DNA of 64,000 nucleotides from Asterias amurensis (GCF_032118995.1 NC_092665.1:2702001-2766000), one strand, 5' to 3'; counted from the stretch's first letter, positions 43,601-55,365 are shown. The notes: a model not told the origin generated them from the letters alone. Made by a program: numbers and translations.

Positions 43601-44093
43601 TTAAAGGGAATGTACACGTTTGGTAATTACTCGAATCAAATATTAACTTAAAAACTGACTTGGTAACGAGCATTGGAGAGCTGTGGATAGTATAAAAATG
43701 ACGCCCTGTTATTGTAACATAGTTTTTGAGTAAGGTAATTTCTCACTAAAATATTAATAGACTTCTAGCTAGATGTCTTTTATTCCTACCTGAAAGCACA
43801 CAAATGGTCCAACAAGGGTGTTTTTTTCTTTCATTATTTTCTCGCAACTTCGATGACCAATTGAGCCCAAATTTTCACAGGCTTGTTTATGCTTTGATGG
43901 GATACACCAAGTGAGAAGACTGGTCTTTGACATACTAATAGTTTCCAGTGCCTTCAACCTTTCATTATTTTCTCGCAACTTCGATGACCAATCGAGCCCA
44001 AATTTTCACAGGCTCGTTTATGCTTATGATGGGATACACCAAGTGAGAAGACATGTCTTTGACAATTACCAAACGTGTACAGTGCCTTTAAAG
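43601..44093. mobile_element. MITE family A copies 8 and 9
   Basis: Copy 8 (43601-43957), then a half copy to about 44093. They lie between the two right-arm cassettes and are absent from the left arm. Confidence 0.8.
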
Positions 44094-44116
44094 GCACTGG
44101 ACAAGGTGTGCATGGG

Positions 44117-44250
44117 CTACGAATAACTGTGTTTCCAGGGGCCAATGCCACCTACTCCTGGGACTGAAATAGTCCATACGGATGTAGCCTTTGCCTTGGG
44201 TATCATCCATTATCTGGCTGGTATAGCAGAAAGCACTACCTCCCCAGTTG
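44117..44250 (-). repeat. Dispersed repeat K fragment
   Basis: CCAGGGGCCAATGCCACCTA and CTGGTATAGCAGAAAGC match the other K copies. Confidence 0.5.
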
Positions 44251-44259
44251 TACCCAAAT

Positions 44260-44590
44260 TCTCCCCATCGTTTTGCCAAATTTTGTAGTGTGAATTGCTC
44301 CCCCCCAGGCTGTACACAAATGATTGTGTGCTTTTCTGTGATGTACTTCTATCAATGCCAGGCTGGCACCAATGTTAATTGCCCATTGTACAATGCCAGA
44401 TTTGCTCACAACTTGTCTGTTTATCTAGACTCATCTCCAATACTATTACCCCTTCGACTTCAAATCTGTATCAGTGCCAAAGATTCACAAAATTGTTCTG
44501 CCGTTCTTGACCCGTCCCCAATATATCACCCTTGGGATGTACGACACTTCTGCCAATCTGTATCCACCATCAATCATCAGCCCCTTCTAT
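44260..44590. repeat. Decayed copies of the 78-bp unit
   Basis: Fragments such as TTACCCCTTCGACTTCAAATC and TTCTGCCGTTCTTGACCC show older, diverged units between the two right-arm cassettes. This corresponds in position to 37.25-38.15 kb of the left arm. Confidence 0.5.
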
Positions 44591-44839
44591 GAACTGAATT
44601 ACACACGTCATACAATATGCAACTGTTGACATATATTTCATGCATTAATTTTGTCCTTTGAATGTTTTGTTTATAGAACACTCAAGATGATGACAAGCCT
44701 TGGTATGAAAGATGCGCCAGCTTGACTGACGAGAGCCTGTGAGATGCTGCCTCAAATTTCAAATACGTCATCTTCTCAGCGTCTCAAGCTAATTCAGTTC
44801 AACTTTGTGATTCATTCATTACTAAGATGTTAAGGTACG

Positions 44840-46490
44840 TCTCACTTAGGGAGGTTTATTTATTGTAAAAAGGTCTGTTTACCTGGACTCTTATAAAACC
44901 ACTCAGACAATCAGTCTTTACTGTTTACAACTGAAACAAAGTTGCTATTTATTCCAAAAGCTATGAACTTAATTCAAAGCAAAAGTGTACTTCGTAAACA
45001 GATCTTTACCACGTACAGCCCTATGTGGCTGTTTTTGTTATGAAGTGAAAACTTTATGCTGAATATTGTTGTGTACAGTTTGTAGCTCCTTTGAATCATC
45101 AGGCCTGATACTTTGCAGAGACAAGTTACGCAGCAATTGCCTCTGTGCACACGGCCTTGGTCATTGCCTTGGTGCCCATTGAGTATACTAATTCAAATTT
45201 CCCTCACTGACTCTGGCATTTTAATGAGAAAAGCTGCCTTGCCCTTACAAGAACGAAGCATCAGGCCTGAAGAATGGGTAATGAAATGCAGAAAACAAAG
45301 GGCTACTAGCTACGACTAACATTTTGTACTGAATACCAAAGCAGTGTAGTGAACACTCATGCAACATAGGCTAACATGTACAGTTTTAAAACAGATGTAA
45401 GAGTTTGAAACATGTTCTAAATACCTAGTTTGATATTTAATTGTGGTAAATTTGATGTACTTGTATCACACGTGATTATATTTATCTGCAAAACATTGTA
45501 CGAGCCGAGCAGGGCCTTTGGTTTTAACGGAATCCAAATGTATGGAAACTTAGAGTGAACATCTGCATTTCCATAAAGTTGTTTGCTTAGTACTGAAAGT
45601 AAATGTACAGTATCTTGCCACCATTTTATCTTAAAAGCTAGATTCCGCAAATCAATGAGAACCCCAACATAAATAGTTATCATATTTTTTTATGATTCTT
45701 TGATATTATTTAACTTGGAAACTTGACAACGCAGATGGTCCTTCTAAGCTTCCATACAATTTTTGCACCATCTTTTGAAGTCTGGCTCCAAGACTCTTAG
45801 TCCTTATACAACACTAATTCTTAATGTAGGTGCCAGACTAATGTCTTCACACACTACTACTGGTAGGCCTACAGTATGTATACACTTAGCTAATAAGTTA
45901 TCAAGTTTATGTGTATAAAGGCCCCAAACTCTTAATATATTATGCCAGCTTCGGAATTCACAGTTATAAGTTGAGCGTACATACTTTGTAATACTTAAAA
46001 TAAGAAGTTTTAAGGTTAGAAGTCACGAACGTGTGTTCTGTGCAATTAAATTGTTAAACTAGAGAGTTATACATGTAAAGCACATACAACTTACGCTAAG
46101 TGATAATTTAGAGTAATTTTAAGCAATTATTTATTAAAACGACCCTTTCCTTAAGTTTGTTTGTCACCAGAATGCCTATTACAATGTAGAATGTTAACAG
46201 GATACCCTGGAGTGTACCATGCACTTTTTTAGTGGTGTTTTAAATGTTTTCACTCACTTTTTTGGTAATTTTCAGTGATTTTCATGGTTTTTTTTCCAAA
46301 AAAAATTTGATTTCAAAAAAAATTAACGAGCATGCGTTTCAGGCGATTTTAAGAAAATGAAATTTAAAAAAATAAAAATTAGTGGTGATTTTTGTAAGTT
46401 TTTACAATTTTGGATTTTCTTTTATGGAAAGTAAAAAAAATTAACGAGCATGCGTTTCAGGCGATTTTAAGAAAACCATTCACCGTTAAT
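44840..46490. other. Right-arm unique sequence, no gene seen
   Basis: Reverse counterpart of 35.05-36.87 kb. The only open frames are short and not conserved in the other arm. Confidence 0.5.
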
Positions 46491-46499
46491 TTTTACTTT

Positions 46500-46800
46500 T
46501 TTTTTTTTTTTTTAATTAAAATTAAATAAAATTTAATTAAAAAAAAAATCTCGTCTCCACTTTCCTTCCTGCCCGGTCCACCTCTCCCCCCTCTCTCTCT
46601 CTCCGGGTCCACGCCTCCCTCTGGTGTATCTCCGCCGAGTTGCCTCCTCGTCGTGGTCCGGGGTCCGTGGGCGTTCCTCTGGTGTCTCCATGGTGGTGGT
46701 GTCCTGGCCGGGGCTCGAACCCGCACAGATGTCTCCAGTGTAGTACTCCGAAGCCGTCTCCTTATCCGCTAGGCCATGGCGTCTTCCGGGTTTGAAAAAA
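46500..46800 (-). mobile_element. Inverted partner of the 34.8 kb SINE
   Basis: Reverse-complement copy of the SINE at 34762-35040 with the same flanks. It was duplicated as part of the arm rather than inserted twice. Confidence 0.75.
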
Positions 46801-46895
46801 AATTTTTAAGGTGATAAACATTAGAACGAAATTTGATGTGCACATGTATTATATACGTATATACACAGTAGCGATCAGTCTCTTGATCAGTCGTC

Positions 46896-46983
46896 GAGAG
46901 AGCGCCCTCTTGTGGCGATATTAATTAATATGTTGTTAATAGTGCCGTACATAATTAATATTGCCACAAGAGGGCGCTTTCTC
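46896..46983. mobile_element. Fold-back element, right arm
   Basis: Same stem as 34570-34657 with a different loop. It is part of the inverted duplication. Confidence 0.7.
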
Positions 46984-47729
46984 AAGAGTATTGTCTTGAA
47001 TCAAGACTACATATCAACGCCTACTCGGCCACAAGGAAACATAAACTTGTTTGTCGGTTTTTGTTTTAATAAAAAATTTAATACGTTTGTCGTTTTTTTA
47101 AATAAAATTTGAATGAGCTAAGATTGCCTGATGTGCACGTTTGTTTCGTTTTATGAAGTAAAATAAATCTTTTTAAACAAATAAATACAGGCTTGACAAC
47201 AAAATAATGACAATCAGACAAAAATGGGTTTAGATTAATAATGTATCATTTTTATTTATTACACTGACACTAAAAATTATAATTCTTAAATGGTACCATT
47301 TTTTTCATTAAGAATCTTTAAAAAAAACAAAAACATCATTTACTTTAAAGATCATCAGTATTAAACTAAACTTAGAATAATTTTGGCAGTTACATCAGTA
47401 GGCCCCAAGTATTTAAAAGTATTTGCGCATACCACTTAATTTAAGCCTTTTGATGTGGATGCCTAAACTGGTGACATGGATCTTGAATAACCGTACAATT
47501 TCTTAAGTTTTAAACCACATAATTTCACAGTGTCACTACGATGATGCAAGTTTGAAATGGATAACTAAACACTGAATTATTTAATGTTTTGGACTTTTTA
47601 AGGATTCAATAAACATGATAAAAGAAACTTTTTAGCGTGTCCTTCAAGTGTGTACTGTCTGCTTTTAACAAAAATCCTGAATGACCGAAGTTTGTGATGA
47701 TCGTTCTTGGCGTATACATTATCTTCACA

Positions 47730-48060
47730 TATCAGATGGTACTGTCCATGTTTCAATGAGATGTTGCTGTCCATTTAAGAAAAAAAACATTGCTGCCCAT
47801 GTCGGAATCAAATGTTGCTGTCCATGTAGGAATCAGATGTTGCTGTCCATTTAAGAATCAGATCTTGCTGTCTATGTAAGAAGCAAACCTTGACGTCCAT
47901 GTCTGAATCAAATATAACTGTCCATACTGAGGAATGAGATGTTGCTGTCCAAAAAGGAATCACATGTCCATCGTAGGTATCAAATGTTGATGTCCATTTA
48001 GAAAATCAGAAATTGCTGTCCATGTAAGAGTCAGATGTCCCTTTCACATTATTCTTCCAA
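47730..48060. repeat. Degenerate ~25-50 bp repeat (right arm)
   Basis: About ten imperfect copies of TTGCTGTCCATGTAGGAATC with variable spacing. It is the inverted counterpart of the 50-bp array at 32.6-32.85 kb. Confidence 0.75.
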
Positions 48061-48199
48061 TCAGGGTAGTTTTGTCACTTTTCAAGTTGGAAATCCATGC
48101 TGCATTTGGATTCCAAAAATCCACATGAGATCTGCATTAAAAAAAAAAATGATAAATCAATTTCAAAACAACCCAATAAAATGTTTGAGGCATGGCAAG

Positions 48200-49050
48200 A
48201 ACTTTTCTTATCAAACGACCTGAAAAATAAATTGTGTTTCTCATAAAATTTAAACTTAAGAGAGAACTTTTGAAAAATTCTCACAAATTTAAGCGTCTTT
48301 ATGTTTGAGGCAAAACCAACCATTTTCAAACTTGGTATGATAATTTAATAATTATTATTGGCTTCTTATAAAGCGTGCATATCCATCACTCATCGATGCT
48401 CAAGTGGCTACGACATTCAGTTTTTCCTGCAAGAAAGTGGGACTGTGTTTGAATGATGAGATCTACTCCAGGTATAAATGACTTGGGAAAAAAATTGCGT
48501 TTCTCATCAATTATGTCAACAAATTTAACCCTAAGAGAGAAATTTTTAAAATATTTCTCATAAATTTAAAGGTCTAATGTTTGGGGTAGAATCAACAGTT
48601 TGTCTAACTTTGTATCAAAATGACCTGAAAAATTGTGTTTCTTAAACTATGTCAACAACTTTGAACATGAGAAATTTGTAAAAAAAAAGAAAAAAAAAAA
48701 TTCTCACAACTAATAGCTCTATGGATCTACTCCAGGTACAAATGACCTGGGGAAAAAATGCGTTTCTCATCAATAATGTTCACAAAATTAACCCTGAGAG
48801 AGAATTTTTTTAAATAATTCTCACAAATTTAAAGGTCTAATATTTCAGGCAGGAACAACAATTTGTCTAACTTTGTATCAAATGACCTGAAAAATTGTGT
48901 TCCTTAAAACTATGTCAAAAAATTTAAACATGAGAAATTTGTATTAAAAAAAATCAATTCTCACAGTTTTAAAGGTCTTATGTTTGAGGCAAAAAATGGT
49001 GTTTCTCGTTAATATGTAAATAATTTAAGAGAAAACTTAAAAACACATTG
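48200..49050. repeat. Degenerate ~260-bp tandem repeat (outer right arm)
   Basis: Units start near 48461 and 48723 with ATCTACTCCAGGTA. Each has two related halves (TGCGTTTCTCATCAAT and TTGTGTTTCTTAAA). Weakly complementary to 31.7-32.4 kb. Confidence 0.55.
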
Positions 49051-49109
49051 GACCTTTAATGGAGGTAGGACCAAAAAAAAAATTGCATCCATGCCCCCAC
49101 AAAGGTTGT

Positions 49110-50076
49110 GTCTGTCACAAAAAAAAAAGAATTAAAAAAGAGAACTTTTTAAAATTCTAAAAAAAGTGTTTATATAAAAACCTGTAAAACCAACCTTTGG
49201 TGTTGAAACATGTATTAGATAAACATATCACAATTCAAGTCACAGCCAAAAATGTATACAAATTTGCTTAGCATTGTGGATAAACGTGGCCTTAAAAAAA
49301 TGTGTTTCTCAAATTATGAAAAATGTGAACCAAAAATAAATTGTTGATCAGTTGCAAAAACATAATTATTTCAAAAAAGTAAACCAAAACATGTGTTATA
49401 TCCCACTCTTGAGTCGTGGCAATTTTAATTAAGTTGGCATGAAAATGTCAGAAAAACTCGTAAAATTTAATTCAAAGTTTTTAAAATTTTCCACAAAAAA
49501 AAGAAGTTAATTCATAATATAAAATACAAAACATGTGGGACCTCCTTTAAAAACTGTTTGGTCTATGGTTGGTTGGAATCTTTGATTGAAATAGATGCTC
49601 AATATGTTGAAAATCTACTGTAAAGTTTAAGCAGAGCCATCTAATCAGTTTAAGTTTTCAGTCAATTCATAAGTATCTATCTGTACACACGTACACCACG
49701 TACAATCACCCACCACAGGCCAGAGGGTTGCCGCCGTACAATGGTCAGGTACCACCGGTCAAGAGTGTACGGTGATAAGGGTCGTGTTCTCGTTAAAATC
49801 AAAACATGCAAACTACAAACATAAAGTATCAGGAAATGCGTGTTTCTTAATATATCACTCTAAAACATACCTTGATATGTCCGGTCAGCCTCTGATGAAC
49901 AGCCACATTTACAGTAATCCCATGGATGATCTTGAAGGAGACATTTTGCCTGAGTTTTTAGATGACAAAAATCGACATGATTAACGTCAAAATGTTTGTG
50001 TTTACTACATGCCTAAAACTGAGCTACAGAGGGCGCACTCCATAATAATTGTGGCGATGGCACATGTCACACACAG
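49110..50076. other. Intergenic with one short unusual ORF
   Basis: 49877-49984 encodes MSGQPLMNSHIYSNPMDD then EGDILPEFLDDKNRHD, with natural-looking acidic composition. No splice context or family is evident. Confidence 0.25.
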
Positions 50077-50232
50077 GCCCTTTTTAAAACCAAAATATGG
50101 CGGCTTCGGCTTTGGATTAGACTTCATCAGGCTCCGGCCTCTCGTTTAGCCCTATGCAAAACATGAGGAACTGGGGGCCAAGCTAGCCTAAGCCGAATCT
50201 TGAGCCAAAGCCATTGATTCGAAAAGGGCCCC
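50077..50232. mobile_element. MITE family G copy
   Basis: GGCCCTTTTTAAAACC...GGCTTCGGCTTTGG at one side and GCCAAAGCCATTGATTCG with AAAAGGGCC at the other. Confidence 0.72.
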
Positions 50233-50819
50233 ATCCAAACTTTTTTCTGAGACTTTTGTAGTTAATTCTTATAGGCAGTTTCAGAAATGAAAGCAAGTAT
50301 AGAAATTCTCGGTTGGTTTACTATAATAAACTGTGTGGACATATAATAGGCTATTAGTTTCGTTTGAGTTATTATAATAGCTAGTATTGGCATTTTTTAT
50401 TTTTCCATGAAAGCTGTTTTAAGCAAAACAAAATTATCTGCTTAGCAAGAAACTACATTTAATAAATACAAAAAGTGAGTGGCAACAGTATAAACTCTGT
50501 GTGAAACTTTTGCCTGTTACCTGGGCCCAATTTCATAGAACTGCTTTCTTTAGACAGAAACATTAATATGACTGCTTTATCTGCCAAAAAAAATAAATAA
50601 ATAAAATCAGGATTCGCATAGTGTACAATGACATTGTTAACTGGTAAATTTATTCCGGTATGCACAAAAAAAGGTTGTGGGCCGTGTTTGTGCCCCATAA
50701 GATTTGTTGATTTATGAAAATTGGTCCCAGCTTACCGAATTATTGTTTGGGGCCAGTGTTGTCGTCAAGACAAATGGGCCCAGATTCATCGAGCTGCTAA
50801 GCACAAACAGAAGCTTCAA

Positions 50820-51055
50820 AGATGCCAAGTCCAGAGGCCAGCTATGCGTGACATTTTTCAAAGCTCAACCCCCCCCCCCGAAAAAAATTTGCCAGTTTTA
50901 GAAGGCCTTTCGAAATCGCCGCCAAATTTCTTTTTTTTTAATAAAAAAAAAAATCAGAAATTGAATTGTGGACAAAAAAGTGTGCCAAAATGCATCAAAA
51001 AACTCTTCAGAGTAATTAAAACTAAAATGAGGTACACAGAATATGTTGATGGTTA
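50820..51055 (+). repeat. Left ~240-bp direct repeat flanking 30-bp array
   Basis: Begins AGATGCCAAGTCCAGAGGCC, contains a C run and AGAAGGCCTTTCGAAATCGC. Repeated at 51832-52083. Confidence 0.85.
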
Positions 51056-51827
51056 ATGACTACACAACCATACACAAGTCAATTGGAAGCTACACAACCA
51101 TACACAAGTCAATGGGAAACTACACAACCATACACAAGTCAATGGGAAACTACACAACCATACACAAGTCAATGGGACACTTTACAACCATACACAAGTC
51201 AATGTAACACTTCACAACCATACACAAGTCAATGGAAAACTACACAACCATACACAAGTCAATGGGACACTTTACAACCATACACAAGTCAATGTAACAC
51301 TTCACAACCATACACATGTCAATGGGAAACTACACAACCATACACATGTCAATGGGAAACTACACAACCATACACATGTCAATGGGAAACTACACAACCA
51401 TACACAAGTCAATGGACACTTAACAACCATACACAAGTCAATGGGAAACTACACAACCATACACAAGTCAATGGAAAACTACACAACCATACACAAGTCA
51501 ATGGGACACTTTACAACCATACACAAGTCAATGTAACACTTCACAACCATACACATGTCAATGGGAAACTACACAACCATACACATGTCAATGGGAACCT
51601 ACACAACCATACACATGTCAATGGGAAACTACACAACCATACACAAGTCAATGGACACTTAACAACCATACACAAGTCAATGGGAAACTACACAACCATA
51701 CACAAGTCAATGGAAAACTACACAACCATACACAAGTCAATGGGAAACTTCACAACCATACACAAGTCAATGGGAAACTACACAACCATACACAAGTCAA
51801 TGGGAATATACACAACCATACACAGTT
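51056..51827. repeat. 30-bp tandem array, about 26 units
   Basis: Unit CACAACCATACACAAGTCAA with TGGGAAACTA. Unit length is a multiple of 3, so a 341-codon open frame spans it; an occasional 29-bp unit shifts the peptide register. Confidence 0.92.
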
Positions 51828-51831
51828 CCAG

Positions 51832-52083
51832 AGATGCCAAGTCCAGAGGCCAGCTATGCGTGAGATTTTTCAAAGCTGAATCCCCCCCCCCCCCGAAAAA
51901 ATTGCCAGTTTTAGAAGGCCTTTCGAAATCGCCGCCCAACTTGTTTTTTATTTTTCATTTTTTTTATAAAAAGAAAAATCAGAAATTTAATTGTGGACAA
52001 AAAAGTGTTCCAAAATGCATAAAAAACCTCTTCAGAATAATTAAAACTAACATGAGGTACACAGAACATGTTGATGGTTAATG
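51832..52083 (+). repeat. Right ~250-bp direct repeat flanking 30-bp array
   Basis: About 90% like 50820-51055 by eye, with longer C and T runs. Confidence 0.85.
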
Positions 52084-52327
52084 TGGAGGTACGATTGTGT
52101 CAGATTATTTCCTTCAAAAAAAAAAAATTTTCACTAAAAATGATGTCCAAAATACTCCGCTCACTTCCTCTGTGAGACAGAGCCCAAATGCGTGAGTCTC
52201 ACGCCTAATGCGTGAGACTTGGTAGGTCTGTAGCTTAGCACAATGACTTGCTTAACAAGACTAAGCTTTACCAGCCTAACCATTATTTATATTTATGTAC
52301 ATTGTGACTAGCCTGCAAAATGATCTG

Positions 52328-52571
52328 GGGCCAATTTCGTAGAGCTGCTCAAGCAAAAAATTTGCTTAAGCATGAAAATAGCTCGCTTATTTTACACATA
52401 TTACTGGCCAAAATTTCCTGCCATATACATTGCTTATGACTAGTATTAAGCTGTTGTTTACTTAGCATTACAATTGAGTGGAGTCTTGGCCGGTAATCTG
52501 ATTTTACTAAGCAATGAATTTTTTGCTTAAGCAAATTTTTTTGCTTAAGCAGCTCTATGAAATTGGGCCCA
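52328..52571. mobile_element. MITE family D copy, well preserved
   Basis: GGGGCCAATTTCGTAGAGCT and AGCTCTATGAAATTGGGCCC ends with TTGCTTAAGC repeats inside. Confidence 0.78.
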
Positions 52572-52587
52572 GCTCATTATGCCCTGC

Positions 52588-52966
52588 TTAAAGGGACACG
52601 TTGCCTTGGATCGATCGAGCCATGGTCCATGAAAAGCGTTTACAACGATTAATATAAACAACTAAGGTAAATTTAGAAAGATGTTTTACTAAAATATGCT
52701 TCGAAACTGCATGGTTTTCCTTGAACTAACATGGCACGCAAAATTACTGTAGCCCACAAGTTTTTGACTCAGTAAAATCGCAGACCGTGTTAATTCGCAC
52801 CGAGCAAAAAGGAAAACACGCTAGTTCGAAGCCTATAGTTGCTTTGTGTGGATCATTATATTATTCTACTTTTAAAACATCTTTCTAACCAAAATAGTGC
52901 ATTTCATAGTGAAGCAGTTTCAATTCGCTTTTAACTCGACCGATCCAAGGCAACGTGTCCATTTAA
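52588..52966. mobile_element. MITE family C copy 5, complete
   Basis: TTAA both ends; ends AAGGGACACGTTGCCTTGG and CCAAGGCAACGTGTCC. Confidence 0.88.
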
Positions 52967-53010
52967 GCAATTAACTCTGTATAAATTTAGCCCGGTACAC
53001 CTGAGACCTA

Positions 53011-53250
53011 CTCTCTAAATGTAAAAGAGTGACAAGCACTACTCTTTACATCGAGCTGTCCTTCATGGCTCTTCAAAAAGAGTGGTGGTTATTTCGCTCT
53101 TTTAGAATGGGGTTTCACTCCAGGACAGAGTGACCAATCACTCAAAAAGATGCAAACTTCAATCTAAAAGAGTGGAAGACCGCTCAAAAAAGAGTTGTCC
53201 TTCATAATAACTCTTTAAAAAGTGCTTTTCACTCTTTTACATTTAGAGAG
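53011..53250. mobile_element. MITE family F, 240 bp
   Basis: Ends CTCTCTAAATGTAAAAGAGT and the exact complement. The interior repeats AAAGAGTG/CACTCTTT in both directions. Confidence 0.8.
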
Positions 53251-53935
53251 AAGACAAGGTCGAACCAAACCCAAGACTAAGACCAACTAAAAGGTACATG
53301 ATTGTATTATATTCAAGATAATGATGCGCAAAATGGCAACATTAGGCCACATAAAAATTTGTTTTTGGATCATCCCTTTTTTGCGGATGGGGAAGTGAGT
53401 TTTTTTTTAAGTTTTGTTGACATGCCAAAGTATGAAATCAATAAAGAAATCATCACAATCACTATAAAACAGAGGTTTTGTGTGTTGTTGATGTTTTCAA
53501 TAGTTTAACTCCTAGATGACATTTTCTGTAAACTTTTTGAAACAACTATTAGCACTCAGTGTAGCCCAAGTAAATATTTGAAGAATTGTTCTAGATTTGC
53601 TAACATGAATAAAAACCTTCTTTAAACATCTTTTCAAACCTGTACATTTTGAAAAAAAAATATTAACTGACAAATCTTGGCAGTAAAAGTATGAAGAGAT
53701 ATCCAGACATGAGAAAAAAAAGAAAAAAATGGGGTCGGGGGTTTTGAACGTCGGGCGGGGACGATCAACAATCTTTTTTTGTGTGGCCTTATCTGGGTGA
53801 CTAAAAGTGAAGTGTGCTTCACTACCTATAGTATAAGGTTTATTTCGGAATGCATTGGCCCACCCGGCCGAAGTAACTTGATGTGTCTTTTGCAGCATGT
53901 GATTTTGCCATCACATAGCGGGGGGGGGGGGGGGG

Positions 53936-54128
53936 GGGGGCAATATCATAGAGCTGCTTAAGAAAGAAATAAGTATTGCTTATCAATTGTCTGCTAAGCA
54001 ACGAGGAGCACGATACCATTATAACCCTTTGACATGTTATTTTGGATGGTAACTCTTTTCATGTAACCATAATTACTTTGTGCTAAGCTACTTTGTGTGC
54101 TCAAGCAGCTCTATGCAAGTGGACCCAG
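53936..54128. mobile_element. MITE family D copy
   Basis: Begins in a poly-G run, CATAGAGCTGCTTAAG to CAGCTCTATGCAAG. Confidence 0.65.
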
Positions 54129-54131
54129 GCT

Positions 54132-54498
54132 TTAAAGACACAGACACCTTTAGTAATAATTGTAAAAATCGGTTTTCTAACTTGGTTTATGATCTCAACA
54201 TTTTATTATGTATAAAACCACAGACCTGTGGAAATTTGGGCTCTTCCAAATTAGAGAAGACACCCTAGTCACGCAAGTTGTGTGCTTTCATACGCCTTGA
54301 ATTCGAGACCTCAGCTGAGGCATCTTATTCAATTCAAATAATTTATTTGAGTACCTTTTTCTCACTCAAACACGTTACTTCAAAGGGAGCCGTTTCTCAC
54401 AAGGTTTTATACTATCAACTATCCATTGCTCGTTACCAAGTAAATTTTTATGCTAACAATTATTTTGTGTAATTACCATTAGTGTCCAGTGCCTTTAA
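54132..54498. mobile_element. MITE family A copy 10
   Basis: TTAA at both ends with the usual GAGACCTCAGCTGAGG centre. Confidence 0.85.
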
Positions 54499-54499
54499 G

Positions 54500-55365
54500 C
54501 TACTAATTAGCGTAACAAAACGAAGCTCTCATTTGGACAATCGTCATTGCACGGTTTTATTGTTTATAATGACAGAGTACCCCTGTAACAAATTTGACAC
54601 CCGAGACACTTCTTAATGATAGATGCTTACATTTTTTATTAAAAAAGCATGTTTTTTCTTTAAACACACAAATGTAAATAAATACAATCTATCTAATTGA
54701 ATTTAATAATATTAAGATTTGATCCCGTTGTGCAACATGAAATATTCAAGCATAAAAAATAATCTTCAATCTCATATTCACGGGTGAGAGTCATTACTGA
54801 CAAAAGGTCTAAAACTCGGATCCCGAACTAAAAAGTGATGAAATGACGGTATTTCCACCTTGTGGTACAAAAGCTTTTGGGTCCAAAGCAACTATACAGA
54901 GATGCAATTAAACTATTGTTTTCTGACAATAAACCCAGCATTGCTTTGTATAACCAGGCAGTCTTTAAAAACTCTTAAATCACCCGAAAGTCTCTGAAAT
55001 TTCTTATCCCTGTATATAGGCCTACAGAACTTGCACGAAGTTTCGCCAAACTAAATAATAAAGATGAGAAAATTTGCTTGGCTTCATTATAATGAGAACT
55101 GGTAGAAGTTTATGCGTCATATTTTAGGAAAACAATTGGCTGTGATGCGACTTATCTAACTCAAACTCAATTTTTCTCAAAAACCATAGTTCTCCAATAA
55201 ATAATTATTCTCAAAAGAAAATACAGCCCACTGCTCCATATTAATTTATTAAGTATATCTGAACGGTGTTTTGGGAGTTTTTGAAAGGTATGCCTATGAG
55301 GCAGTTTACAAGTATACGTAATATCTTTAAAAAACATATTATGTAAATGTAAGTCTCCATGACAA
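54500..55365. other. Intergenic, no gene seen
   Basis: A/T-rich, no repeats recognised. Possible 3' UTR of the predicted minus-strand gene. Confidence 0.3.

Larger units (their letters stand above)
43392..44834 (+). ncRNA. Two splice-bounded non-coding exon cassettes, right arm
   Basis: 43392-43536 (acceptor CTTTTTAG, donor GTGCGT) and 44677-44834 (acceptor GTTTATAG, donor GTACGT) mirror the two left-arm cassettes, with the same AACACTCAAGAT start. Stops occur in every frame. Two MITE copies separate them. Confidence 0.45.
31680..49110. repeat. Large inverted duplication, two ~7.4-8.4 kb arms
   Basis: Arm L (about 31.7-39.1 kb) and arm R (about 40.7-49.1 kb) are reverse complements over long collinear blocks. 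Matches include 32598-32850/47730-48060, 34300-34500/47140-47240, 34570-35040/46500-46985, 35300-35900/45670-46240, 36240-36660/44880-45330, 36872-37041/44677-44834 and 38153-38307/43392-43536. The outermost blocks (31.7-32.4 and 48.2-49.1 kb) match only weakly. Arms are clearly diverged and differ by later MITE insertions and minisatellite expansion. No transposase ORF is visible. Confidence 0.85.

Noticed and set aside
51056-52081. 341-codon ORF of TTQPYTSQWE-type repeats
   Set aside because: Explained by a 30-bp tandem array without internal stops. The peptide register changes midway and the frame then runs into flanking repeat DNA.
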